From positions 1-64,000 of the forward strand of contig NCSJ02000060.1 of assembly GCA_002812745.2 (NCBI GenBank): DNA of 64,000 nucleotides. The letters run 5' to 3'. The first letter of the stretch is position 1; each line of letters opens with the position of its first letter. A program made the position numbers and the translations under genes. Below, piece by piece: positions 23,362 through 35,559 of the stretch. The stretch is from Scytalidium lignicola. Lineage: Eukaryota > Ascomycota > Leotiomycetes. The notes below the pieces were generated by a model that saw nothing but the letters and a program-made list of their open reading frames with translations, made no database searches and was not told where the DNA came from.

Positions 23362-25434
23362 ATGTCGTCCTCGGTATCGGATCTGGGCGATATCGAGAAA
23401 GCTAGGACCCCTGTGAGTGAGCACCTTAAACCCTCCAATCCTTCAGCTGATAACGTCATCGGCTGCAATGCTACCATCTTGATTAGCTTCATATATATAT
23501 ATCTATACATTCTTCATGTATCTGTTCTCCGTTTATGTACCTATTAATTGACCCTTTTGCATTACCAGGAACCTCAGGATGACGGCCCGACTCAATTTCG
23601 AGATGAGGAAAAGGCAGACGAGCTGGACTTGCAAGCCATACCAAGCACGGAATCTAAGCGTCACCCACGATCGCTTTCCTTGTCACTGCACAAGACCAGA
23701 TCGTCTAGGAAGAAGAAGAAGAGTGAATTGAATGTTGAGCATTACCCCGAGACCGATCTAGATGCTGGACTGGTAGGTTGGGAAGGCCAGGATGACCCTC
23801 TACACCCAAGGTAAGAAACAAAACGGCAGCTCCTTTCCCCTTTCCAGCTCCTTTCCAGTTCCTTTCCACTCCTTCTCGCTTTATAGATGCTCTGGTACTT
23901 ATCACGAGAGATATCTTTTGTCTAACTGCTGAATATCAGGAATTTCCCTCAGTCCAAAAAATGGCTGTTCCTCGGGTTGGTTAGCGGCATCACCTTCCTC
24001 AGGTATTAAAATCCAATCGTCACTGAAGCTAGTCATAAAGACAACCTGTATTAACCCCTCTCTTAGCCCTTTAACTTCCTCGATTGCTGCTCCTGGCGTT
24101 CCCCTTATGTCTCAAGACTTCCATAATAACTCGCAAATCCTCGGCGCCTTCGCAATCAGTATCTTTGTCCTTGGCTTTGCAGTGAGTCTCCCTGCAATTC
24201 GTTCCTCAAACCACATCCATAACTATATCACTCACTTACCCAACTTCAGCTCGGCCCCTTGGTTCTCTCTCCTCTAAGTGAAATCTACGGCCGCCGCCCT
24301 GTACTCAATTATTCCAACGTCTTTCTTACCGTGTGGCAAATAGGCTGTGCTCTGGCACCTAACATTGGTGCTCTAATTTCCTGTCGATTTCTAGCAGGTG
24401 TAGGTGGTTCGGCCTGCCTGACGATTGGTGGAGGTGTCATTGCGGACCTCTTTCCCATAGAAGAGCGAGGCAAGGCCAACGCCGCATTCTCCCTTGGCCC
24501 TCTTTTTGGCCCTGTCGTAGGTCCTATCATAGGTGGTTTTATAGCCCAACGTGCAGGCTGGAGATGGGTCTACTGGGTCTTGCTCATGGCCTGCGGTGCC
24601 TTAACAGTAGGAAACATCATCTTCAACCGCGAAACAAATGCCATTGTCCTCATCCGTCGCAAGACCGAGAGACTTCGTAAAGAATTGGGTCGTGATGACC
24701 TACAATCAGCATATGATGCAGGAAAGGATCCAAAGACACTACAGAAACGCACTGTCCTACTCCGAGGTGTTGTCCGTCCCTTGCACATGCTCTTTACTTC
24801 CCCGATGTTTCTCCTCCTGGCACTTTACATGTCATTTGCCTTCGGCCTGCTCTACCTGCTCTTTACGACCATTACCGAGGTTTTCATCTCCAGCTATGGT
24901 TTTGCTATTGAACTGTGTGGTCTCGCATATCTTGGCCCTGGCATTGGATTTGCACTAGGTCTCACTGCCTTTGCCAAAACCTCAGACCCAACGGTCATCC
25001 GCCTGACGAAGGCCAACAATGGCGTCTATCAACCCGAGATGCGCCTAGCATCCTGCCTCTTCTTCTCCTTCTTCATCCCCATCTCATTCTTTTGGTATGG
25101 CTGGACAGCAGACAAACGCGTCCACTGGATTGTTCCAATTATCGGCCTAATCCCGTTCGGCTTTGGGATGATGGGCATCTTCGCGCCTATCCAAACCTAC
25201 TTCATCGATGCTTCCGGCCCATATGCTGCATCTGCCGTGGCGGGTCTCACAGCTGGAAGATGCATCATGGCAGCTTTCTTGCCTCTTGCAGCGCCAAGCA
25301 TGTATGCACATCTGGGCCTGGGATGGGGTAATTCACTCTTGGGGTTCGTAGCTCTGGGGTTGATTCCTGCGCCTGCACTGATTTATAGATATGGTGAAGC
25401 TATTAGGAAGAAGTATCCTATACACCTAGATTAA
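23362..25434 (+). CDS. DHA1-family multidrug MFS transporter
   Basis: Plasma-membrane drug:H+ antiporter, 551 aa. Exons: 23362-23412, 23569-23810, 23940-24002, 24067-24181, 24250-25434, all in frame. A long hydrophilic N-tail of about 100 aa, with a Lys-rich patch (RKKKK), ends in the typical VGWEGQDDPLHPRNFPQSKKW. The DHA1 signature LGPLVLSPLSEIYGRRPVL follows TM2. The conserved GPVVGPIIGGFI motif C stands before WRWVYW. A central loop (about residues 270-310) separates two halves. It resembles fungal FLU1/TPO/AQR-type exporters. The substrate is unknown and there are no obvious cluster partners. Confidence 0.9.
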
Positions 25435-26084
25435 GACGTCGCTCTACTACCCTTCGTGCTTTAACGACGGGGAAAGTTGGGAGATACTCTTGCACTAGAG
25501 CAAAGCTGGCAGGAAAAAATTGGAAATTGGAAAGAATGGAAAGCATATAATACCCTTCTTTTTTGGCATAAGCAAGCGGAGNTTTTTTTTTCGGCTCTAA
25601 AATTTGTATAGCATTAGCACATAAGTGATTTGGGATATACTTCATTCTAGTTTCTTGAGTAAAATATATATAACACTTATATAAACACCCTCTGTGGCTG
25701 GGATTATGGATTCTGTTTTGTGCTTTCCATTTTAACATTTTACTTATTTTTATTTTCCCTTAGGATTATCTACACTATTTCGGTATTTTGGTTATTTTGG
25801 TTAAGAATGCAAAATACATTTCGTCATCTCTACCTCATACCTCGATATCTTAAAGGGTGGCTACAAAGGTGTCAACCAGACGGACATCTACATCCGTTTA
25901 GCTGAACCGGCCTTTGCTCATTGCCACGGTACAACGAGGGGTAATCTATCGCTTTCCTTTCCCATTCTCCTCGATATTAGATATCAATTCATCTTCATAC
26001 TCCGAATTTACTTTCCTTTTAACACTTTCACATTTAGTCAACTGAAATAGCCTGTCAAAATAAGCAAGAAAAAAAGGGTGGAAA
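25435..26084. other. Intergenic region
   Basis: AT-rich, with an N at 25582 before a T run. No gene seen. Confidence 0.5.
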
Positions 26085-28214
26085 ATGAACTTCTATACCA
26101 CTAATGTACTCGCCTTCGCTGGTCTAAATGCTTTACTCTTCTACTGTCAGTACCGCTCTAATAAACATGGTGCGATTCTGTCTAGACAAGAGAGAGGAAA
26201 GGATGAAGGACGGGGTGACAATGAGGAGGGAGATGAAATGATGAAGCTTAAAAAGTTGAAGTGGATTTTCTTACCAGTTTATGTGTGTGTTGTAGGGGCA
26301 GATTGGCTGCAAGTATGTGTTTCTACGTTGCTTCTAAAAAAAAAGAACTNAAAAAAGGACGATGACTGACAGACATATATATACAGGGTCCGTATATATA
26401 CACAATTTACAAAGGTAACCTTTTGCCTCTCTTTCCTTTGAAGAACATAACATTATCCTCCATGTCTTATAAGTATGTCTTAACTTTGTTATAATAGATA
26501 CGAAATCTCTATCTGAAGCAACAGTCGCTCATCTCTTTACCACCGGCTTCCTCTCTGCTGCCCTCTCCGCCCTCTGCACAGGCACTCTCTCCACAACAAC
26601 ACACCGCCACCAACGTCTTGCCTGTATGACTTTCTGCGTAATCTACGCCCTCTCGTGCCTCTCGTTACTCTCCGACGCTCTACCGATTCTCTTCACCGGA
26701 CGTGTGCTAGGAGGCGTGGCGTCGACACTTATGTTCAGTGTGTTTGAGAGTTGGATGGTTACGGAGTATCATCGGCTTGGACTTGGCGAGGGTAGTGGTG
26801 GTGGTAGTAGTAAGAATGGAGAAGGATCGAAAGGAGCAGTAAAAGGACTTAGTGAGATTTTTGGGTTGATGTCTACGTTGAATGGAGTCGTTGCTATTGT
26901 CGCCGGTGTTGTAGCTCAAGGAATTACGGATGCGGTTGAGAGTCAGATGGCGCCGTTTTGGGCTGCGGTTGGATGTTTGGCACTGGCTTTTGTGTTGATT
27001 TGGAGTAGATGGGTGAGTCTTTCTCTCTCCTTTTCATTTTGATTCTAACTTTTATCGTCCCTTTTGGGTCTACTTTTTTGGAAGGGGGGGAAGGGGGAAA
27101 AGTGGTTGGCAAACCTTTGTGCTAACTTCAATGATTGATAATGTTAGCAAGATAACTATGAGGATATGAAAAATAGTGAATCGAATGCTTATGGGAGAGG
27201 AACATCTATACCACAGAAGAATGCGTTCCGTGTTGTCATGTCGGGTAAGATATCGCATCCCCAAACTATCNTTTTTTTTTGTATATATATGATTTGGAAT
27301 ATTCCTTAACCTTTTATTTTCTCTACCTGATAGATAAACGTCTCTGGGTACTTTGTCTCACAACCTGCTTCTTTGAAGGAGGCATGTTCCTCTGGATCTT
27401 CTTCAAATTCCCCCTCCTACGCGCCGCTCACGCTCTTGCAAATTCCCATTTCCCTCCAGGCACGGAGCCTGATCTCCTCGGCGACAGCAGTGCAGCAATA
27501 TCTTTTCCATACGGCACCATCTTCGCAGCACTAATGTGCGCAATGATGCTAGGCTCTCTACTATACACCTGGTACTCTGCATACACTTCATCCTTCTTCT
27601 CCTCATCATCCTCCCCTTCCACTCTCCCGCGACCAAATGCGTCGTCGAGTAACAGCAATCGTACAAGGCGCTTCTCATGTTCCTCAATCCTACTGATCTG
27701 CAGCCCGGCAACACTCTTAACACTCCTACTCACACTCTCAAGTCTGTCCTTCTGTATTCCTATCCTCACTCGTTCCGAATCCCTTACCTTCTACTGCTTC
27801 TGCCTTTTCGAGATCTGCGTGGGGGTTTATTACCCTGTGATGGCAGGGCTGAGAGAGAAGTTTATCGACGACGATACGGTTAGAACGAGGGTTTATGCGA
27901 TCTTGAGGGTTCCGTTGAATGTTTTTGTTGTGATTGGGTTGGGGGTTACAAGGGATGGTGAGTTTTACTTTTCCTCTCTTTTTCTTTATTTCTTTTCTCT
28001 TCGTTTCTTCCCTCCTCCTCCTCCTTCACGTCACATATATATATCTGTTTTTTTATATTTATTTTCCATTGCATATAGAAACAGAGGAAGGAGGCTAATA
28101 ATACTTATTTGTTGTTATTTTTTCCAGGTGNAAAAACATCGTCGTGCAGTTTTTATAGTTTGTAGTAGTGGTTTGTTACTTGCTGCTGCCGTTGTGGAAA
28201 GAGTGCTTGAGTGA
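26085..28214 (+). CDS. Molybdate-anion transporter, MFSD5 type (MFS_5)
   Basis: Homologue of eukaryotic MFSD5/MOT2 molybdate importers, 525 aa. Exons: 26085-26312, 26387-26414 (28 nt), 26498-27012, 27148-27244, 27334-27957, 28128-28214. Recognisable segments are LPVYVCVVGADWLQGPYIY, the GRVLGGVASTLMFSVFESWM motif, TCFFEGGMFLWIFFKFP and LFEICVGVYYPVMAGLR. A low-complexity Ser-rich loop lies near residues 340-370. The last exon stays open to a TGA at 28214 only if the N at 28131, before five A, is ignored. Another N (26350) and one at 27271 fall in introns. It should import molybdate for the molybdenum cofactor. Confidence 0.85.
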
Positions 28215-28382
28215 AGGGAGTAAGAGGGTTAGATGTTGTAAATTAAGGGATTAGACGAATATGGAGTATGGAATTGGCTAGAATGAGGAAGAGATTGGGA
28301 CTTTTTCTATTCTTGTAGGATTAGATGGATGGCTGGACGCTGGTTTAGGTATTTACGTTATGATTTTTTTTTTGTCTAATAC

Positions 28383-28563
28383 TGTCGGCCCACTCAGGAT
28401 GACCGTAAATACTCCCTAATAATGGATTGTTGCGTGTGTTGATTCGTGATTGTATTCGAAAGGTTGTGGTGTAGCTGTAGCTTAAGGCTACAGCTCCCCA
28501 TTACCCGATTAGGACTAGTACACATGTGACCGATCGCACCGGCCACGTGACTAGCCACCAACA
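28383..28563. repeat. Short interspersed repeat, copy C
   Basis: 181 bp with TGTCGG...CCAACA ends. It carries the best hairpin of the family: AGCTGTAGC (28473-28481), loop TTAAG, GCTACAGCT (28487-28495), a perfect 9-bp stem. From about 28437 on it matches copy A (19611-19730). The first 50 bp differ. Confidence 0.6.
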
Positions 28564-29666
28564 GTGAGTTTTGCTTTTGGAATAAAGTGGTCAATATCAT
28601 TCTCAATAATACGCTGAAAATATTTCAATCTGTTGAGCTTCTCAACGGTATAGGTGCACACGGAAAGGTCAGTATATGAGCGTCAATGACAATCGCAGCT
28701 CGCAGCTCGCAGCTCCGATAAGAAGAGTGGAGGCTCTGGGTCAACTGGGAATGGTCGCTTACTGGAGTATTAATTAGAACTTACACAAGACCTCTATCGT
28801 CGTGCAAGAACTTAAACTCGTGCGAGGACTAGATCTTGTATGCTTTTCGTACAGAGCCAAAATTTTGAAAGGAAGTAAACCCACGGCCGCGAGACACGTG
28901 CCGCATAACCCACGAAATCGGCCGGCGGGGAGTTTGTACACAGTAAGTTTTGATAGGAGAGCAAGGGAGATTATAAGAGAGTTGAGGGAGCCAATGAACA
29001 GGCATTGCTCGACTGGCCTCCTGATCCCTTGACTCTAGACCCCCGACGAACCATCACAAATCCAATTAAGGTGATGTTGCACCATTCCACAAATCGAAGG
29101 TTACCTTCGGACATATTGCGAGTGGGCTTTCCATTCCGACCTTGTTGCGTAAGCCTTCCTCGACTACCGAAGCCTTGGTGAAACATGGTCGCGGGATTTC
29201 AAGGCGATATAATTACCGGAGATAAATTGGTGGCCATTCAGCCTTCAGTCTTCAATATTCAATATTCGAAAAGAGCAGAGGAGCCGAGAGTGGTCTCCTA
29301 GATTTGTTTCGTCGATACTCTCCTAATGCTCCTGCTTCTCTATAAGTTAGTTCACCGGGTAAGTAAGTACAGCCGTCCTTAGATTATGGATCACTCGACC
29401 GGTACATGGTGCTTGTCCACGCGGTAGGTAGTCACACTTCTGGGACGTATGGACCACCTATGTTGATGTTACCATCACATCGAGCGCTTATATCATGGAG
29501 TAAGTTATAGGTTTGCACTTTATTATATCCAAAGGAGGACGTTGTACTACACTACTTGACTTTCGCAGGATACCAAGACGCAACCTTAATTATCGCAACC
29601 TACAGTACCGGTAGAGGCGACAATTTAGCGGACGGTTCGGCGCGGGTTGGGTGGGAAAGGGGCCAC

Positions 29667-29743
29667 CATTCGCTATTCATTCGCTATCCATTCGCTATCC
29701 ATTCGCTATCCATTCGCTATCCAGTCGCTATCCAGTCGCTATC
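29667..29743. repeat. 11-bp tandem repeat, seven units
   Basis: Seven consecutive units of CATTCGCTATC. The first has a final T, and the last two read CAGTCGCTATC. It lies in non-coding sequence; the open frames over it come from the repeat. Confidence 0.9.
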
Positions 29744-30962
29744 TCTCCACGGTGCATCAACCAAACGCAGACTTTCTACAGTTATTACGCGCTTGTACCT
29801 CACGGCTGCAAGTGCACATACCGTACTGTATAATTTCCCGGCTTTCTCCAATCAGATCAGGTAGATGCCTCTTACCAGGTAACGTTACAACAAGGCCAAG
29901 CTTTTGGAGGTGACTCGTGCTCCTGAGCTAGAACTGCCCGAGATCTACCTGGGCAAGTCTGCACGGTACCTTACGGCGCTTTATGCACTCCTGACAGCCC
30001 TTATTCATGACATCGGATGAATAATGGATGCTTGTCCTGAATCAAGCATCCAGGAAAGGCAAGGTTGCCATGCTCCCAGTTCTGTATGAAGTCTCCTTGT
30101 CCGAGAATGGTCATCGCGCCCCGGCCCTAGTTGTCCCCTTGTGTGTGTCAATGGTACGTGCGCTCCGAAGGTATAAATTTCATACGGTAGCTGTTTTACC
30201 TGCTCCTATTCGCCGAAAGTCAGCCTCTAAGAGTCTACAGTTTCCTATATATGAGAAACACGGAAACAAGAAAGAACGGGGGTCATGAGATGAACCTCCT
30301 CTTTCTGGACGAGAGGCTTAGAGACCCGGAGATGAGCACCTAGGCTCAGCTGTGCCAGTGCTATTTGGTGTACCCAAACGGCAGTGAGGGTTGAGCAGAG
30401 ATAGCAGATTATCACACCCATCTCCGTATACCCTGCTACCAAGACTGATAGATGACCCATACCACAACACATCCCTGACTTGATAGAGACTATCTAATCC
30501 TCCAGGTCAAGGTTACTAACTCAAAATTCAGCATTCCTATCTGTATGTTACAACCAGCACTCCACATTTCAGGAGATAATGGACACCAAGGGTTATGCTG
30601 CTTGCGCAAGCTGGTCTCCATGGCGGCAAATGGGAATGAGAGATCTGGAAGCAATGTTCCATGGCATGAGGAACAACGGTCAGGGCTGCTGCAATCAAAC
30701 GTTAGCTGGGTTATGTCTAGGCCATGTCTGTTCATGGTCTGGTCATGGTAACCAGAGCTTGTGGGAAGGCGCAATGGATACAGCTATATAAGAACTCTCT
30801 CTATCCTCCTAGGATGGAAGGATCATCGGTAGAAACCACCACCTTCCTTTACTAACCTATCACTCCTTAACAGACAGCTTCAAATTTAACTTCTTGTTCA
30901 TATTATCTTAGTTACGTACCGTCTTTTTTCTCCCTCTGTGGAGACTCCACCGCATCTGAACC

Positions 30963-32458
30963 ATGCCTTCAATTACTTCCATCATATCTGCTGCAAGCTT
31001 GCTTGCATTTCTTCCCAGTGCCTTTGCCGGATTTGATCAATCCTCTACCTCAAATGTCGCCATCTATTGGGGTAGGTATCTCTGTTTCAATCCGACTAAC
31101 TGGAAATTTATATTTACGGTTATGAATAGGTCAGAACTCCATTAACGAGGCTACTGGTCCATTTGCCCAGCAAAGATTATCAGCCTACTGTGCCAGTAAG
31201 TAACGCATCCAACCAAGGCGAATAAATGCCTTAGAGATAGTAGGGAATAATATTAACCATTCTTAGACTCCGAGATCGATGTAAGCCCTTTTAAACAGCT
31301 CTTACGTGCATATAGACTGATTACCTAAAATTTAGATCATTCCTATCGGTTTTCTCATTGAGCTCAACACCCCCCTCTTGAACATTGCAAATGCTGGTAA
31401 TAACTGCACTGCGATTGCGGGATCTCAACTCTTCGATTGCCCACAGCTTGCGTAAGTCTCTATCTTCCGCTTCGAAGTTGCTCTTAGCCTCCACGGAGAG
31501 ACTAATATGTTGCAGAGAGGATATTCCTGCCTGTCAAGCCTTAGGAAAGACAATCTTACTTTCCCTGGGCGGTTCAACTTACTCCGAGGGTGGCTTCACA
31601 TCCTCCTCAACAGCCGTAACTGCAGCAAACAACATCTGGCAAATATTTGGCCCTCAAACTGCTGGATCGAGCGTCCCTCGTCCATTTGGTAGTGCTGTTG
31701 TTGATGGTTTTGATTTTGACTTGGAATCTACCGCTCAAAACTTGCAGCCATTTGCCAACCAGCTACGAAGTCTTATGAACGCAGCCACATCCTCTGGAGG
31801 AAAGCAGTACTACCTTTCCGCTGCACCTCAATGCCCATACCCTGATCTTGCTGATGAGTCTATGCTCAATGGTGGCGTTTTCTTTGACTTCATCTACATC
31901 CAATTCTACAACAACTACTGCGGCGTAAACTCCTTTGTTGCTGGTGCAGCGACACAAAATAACTTCAACTTCGATACCTGGGACAACTGGGCCAAGACTG
32001 TCTCCGCAAACAAGAATGTTAAAGTTCTCCTTGGCACCGCTGGAGCTGTTGGTGGAGCAAACGCTGGTAGCTATATCTCTGCCGCTGCTCTCGGACCTGT
32101 CATCTCATACAGCCAACAATTTTCAAGCTTCGGCGGTGTCATGATATGGGACATGAGCCAAGTCTATTCCAACAGTGGGTTCTTGTCGACTGTTGTATCT
32201 GAGCTTGGAGGAAGCAGCCCTCCTCCTCCAACTACCTCCACCACTACTAGGGCCGCATCTACTACCACTAGTCGACCTACTACCTTCTCTACTGTTACCA
32301 CCACAAGGACCACTACCACAACTACTTCTGCCCCTCCTTCTACTACTGGCGTTGCTCAGTGGGGTCAATGTGGTGGAAATGGCTACACTGGTCCTACACA
32401 GTGTGCTTCACCATACACCTGCGTGGCGATCAGCGAATGGTGGTCTCAATGCGAGTAA
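30963..32458 (+). CDS. Secreted GH18 chitinase (class III) with C-terminal CBM1
   Basis: Endo-acting chitinase cleaving beta-1,4-GlcNAc links, 415 aa. Exons: 30963-31071, 31130-31195, 31267-31280 (14 nt), 31336-31451, 31516-32458. The signal peptide is about residues 1-22 (ending SAFAG). The catalytic DxxDxE motif is intact in [10 protein letters not shown], preceded by [11 protein letters not shown]. The barrel ends with [11 protein letters not shown] Thr/Ser/Pro linker of about 70 residues, likely O-glycosylated, leads to a CBM1 ([16 protein letters not shown]...YTC...QC) with its four cysteines and aromatic face. Secreted use on chitin, either nutritional or in wall turnover, is likely. 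Confidence 0.93.
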
Positions 32459-33508
32459 GCTACACGACATGATTACGAAGGTCCATCTACCTATGATATT
32501 GACGATTATTGGGAAACTAACCTCTTCCGTGAAGGGGTGTGGAACTTTGTGCTCACTCACTCATTTTTCTGCATTTATATATCTCTCCCGCTACCTCTGT
32601 CTCTCTCTGTCTCTCTCTTTCTCAACCATGTTCTTTGCACATAGCTCTACCGACTTGATGTTGTTAGACTTTGATCATGGTCTCTATTTACCAAAAGGCG
32701 AGAAAGACATTTCTTGTAAATATTCGCTTCTCGCACTCCTTGGCCCTTCCAGGCGTCAACATTTACCTCTTTTCTGATTTTATGTACATACTTTTTGCAT
32801 CATCTTATGTCCTGTTTATATCGCAGGCTCTCTACATCAATATCTACATATCTCATCAATTGAACATATTTCCATCATATATTATTAGAAAATGCTGCAT
32901 TGTGGCGCCTTGAATTTATGAATACAATTCTTTTAGACTCGGAGATCGAGCGAATTACAGCTAGGCCAACGACAATTGATCGTTGGAACAACAATTCTGG
33001 TGGCCATGAACAATTGCTTGTGATTCTTTCTTCTCCGTGAATACCATACTGATATTTGTGGTGGAGGAAACATACATAACCTGAATGCTGGATGAAAGAA
33101 CTTCTAGACATTTTCACCTTCACTTTAATCTATCTGATTGCCTGGCAGCATCTATTGAGAACATTGTGTTGATTTCGAGGTGAATATATATATTTCAGCC
33201 TCCTTTTCGAAGATGTAACCCCCCTTTAGGATTCCTTAAAGCTCTGCGTGGAAATCCACGAGTTCTGGTTGGTCGGCAACGTTACATAGCAGGACATCAG
33301 AACAACTCACCCCGCATCGATAGTGGGCTGTCCCGCAAGGCTGAAGGCCAACTACAATTGTATAAGACCAGGCTGCCATATACAATAAGACACATTCAGG
33401 AGGTAGTGAGAGAGAGCTTTCATATTTTATCAATGCCATAACCTCACATCTTTATAGATCCTACTATAATAACAATAATTATTCAATTGTGACCTGAACT
33501 TGCACCTC
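32459..33508. other. Intergenic region
   Basis: About 1 kb between two plus-strand genes. CT-rich runs at about 32,580-32,630; no gene seen. Confidence 0.5.
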
Positions 33509-35201
33509 ATGGCTCCGCATGCAGATAACCCCAAATCCGATGTTGATCGCCTTCCAGGTCCTGAGCGACCACCCATGTCCACAAACCCACCTAGACTTCT
33601 CATTATAGGAGCTGGTTCTCGTGGACTTGCCTATGCAAAGGCAGCACGGGAAGCATCCAATGGCATTGTAGTTGCTGTAGTAGAACCTATCGAATACAAA
33701 AGGAAACGTCTCGGAGAAATCTACATCTGGGGCAAAGCAGGACCATCCGAGGGCCAGGAATTCGCGAATTGGAAAGATTATATCAAATGGGAGCTCGAGC
33801 GGAGGGAAAGAGCTGCCAGGGGTGAAACTGTCCCTGAACCAGTTGATGGCGTCTTCATCTGTGTGCTTGACGAGCAGCACAAAGAGGCTATTGTTGATCT
33901 CGCTCCTTTGGGGCTTCATATCATGTGTGAGAAGCCATTGGCTACTTCTCTTAGCGACTGCGTCGATATATACAGATCTCTGTTACCAAATTTGCCAGAG
34001 AAGACTACGCCATCTAAGATCTTCTCCATTGGCCATGTCCTGAGATATAGTCCTCATAACATGCTGCTGAGGAAGCTATTGTTGGAAGATAGAGTTATTG
34101 GGGATGTTATGTCAATCAATCATACTGAGCCAGTGGGATGGTGGCATTTTACACATAGTTATGTGAGGTATATGCTCAGATTATCCTTTCTTTTACTCAA
34201 GGAGAAAAGATGATCAATGCTAACAATAATTTAGGGGCAACTGGCGTAAAGAAAAAACTACCGCTCCATCCCTTCTCACAAAATCCTGTCACGATCTCGA
34301 CTTCTTAATGTGGCTTCTCTGCTCTCCACCGCCGAACTCCTCTATGCCAGCTCACATTCCCAAATCCGTAACGTCAACCGGCTCCCTCCAATACTTCACT
34401 AAGATTCGCAAACCCACAGCCGCTGGTTCTGCCACAAACTGTCTCTCCTGCCCCATAGAATCTAGCTGCAAGTACTCAGCAAAGAAGATATACATAGGCC
34501 CCGAGTTCCGCGGTCTGGAATCCGGAAATACAAACTGGCCTGTCAGCATTGTTGTTCCTGAAATAGAAGAATGCGTTGCCAAAGGAACAGCAGAATCGAC
34601 TCTCCTATCCAAGCTCACCGAAGATTACGATGCAGGCACAACACCCGTGAAGGACATTGAATCCAAGAACTGGTTCGGTCGCTGCGTCTGGGAATCGGAC
34701 AACGATGTCTGCGACGAGCAAGTTGTTACCATGACCTGGGAAAACGACCCACTACCACCCGATGCTGAGGATAAAGAGCAAGCTCTCCGCAACCGTGCTG
34801 CTAAAACGGCTGTCTTCCATATGGTGGCCCACACGACGAAGATTTGCGAACGGTATACGCACATCTACGGTTCTGAAGGCGAGATCTACGCCGATAGCTC
34901 CACAATCACGGTGGAGGACTTTGGATCTGCGACCACGAAGGTCTACAAGCCGCATATTGCGGGCGGTGGGCATGGTGGTGGAGATAGTGGATTGGCAAGA
35001 CAGTTTATCCTGGCGATTGATAGGGTTAAGAATGGGGATATGAAGGTTGCGGAGGCGCAGAAGACGTTTTTGGGATGTAGTTTGGAAGAGGTTATTCGGA
35101 GCCACGCAATGGTTTTCTGTGCTGAGGAGGCGAGGAAGGGAAAGAGGGTAGTGGATTTCCCTGAGTGGTGGGCGGCAGAGGTTGAGGGGAAGTTGAGGTA
35201 G
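33509..35201 (+). CDS. Gfo/Idh/MocA-family NAD(P)-binding oxidoreductase
   Basis: Two exons, 33509-34167 and 34235-35201, 541 aa. The start ATG is the first in frame. The Rossmann motif is LLIIGAGSRGLAYAKAA, followed by an acidic VVEP. The family's EKP motif is present (HIMCEKPLAT). After it come GHVLRYSPHN and the C-terminal alpha/beta domain with the split TTKICERYTHIYGSEGEIY. Two CxxC-like cysteines (NCLSCPIESSC) are seen in the middle, as in some fungal relatives. It reduces or oxidises a sugar or inositol-like substrate; the identity is unknown. Confidence 0.87.
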
Positions 35202-35559
35202 AATCGAAGGAAGTAGTATAATATAGAGATGCCATGTAGTAATCATATCATATCATATCATATCCTGTATTATTTTATTTTGGATTTCGAAACAAACCTA
35301 GGTCACTGACAGTTTGGTTCACAAAAGGCCTGGTCAAATAGTAATAAGTGTGATCCAATATATCGTATTATATGTTTCAAGACTTTCTACATAGCAAAAG
35401 AATTTATTCTTAGAGCTCTTCCTTCGAGACCCTGATTCTATTTCCCTTCAAACGCCAATTGCTTCCCTTCTATTCGTTACAGATTAACTAGGTATTCGAA
35501 CAAAAATGGCATACCTTCTTTCAATCTCCTTCATATCATAAAATATTAAAACTGCATTA
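35202..35559. other. Convergent 3' spacer
   Basis: AT-rich spacer between two converging genes, with a short ATCAT tandem at about 35,242-35,263. Presumably holds both polyadenylation regions. Confidence 0.5.

Larger units (their letters stand above)
28215..30962. other. Long intergenic region with repeats
   Basis: 2.7 kb without a convincing gene. It holds the short repeat at 28383-28563 and the 11-bp tandem repeat at 29667-29743. Short frames (for example 30028-30288, 30579-30791) lack domains. The last 150 bp before 30963 are CT-rich and fit the chitinase promoter. Confidence 0.5.

Noticed and set aside
29556..29913. Overlapping frames over the 11-bp tandem repeat
   Set aside because: Three frames are open together because of the repeat; this is not a coding signal.
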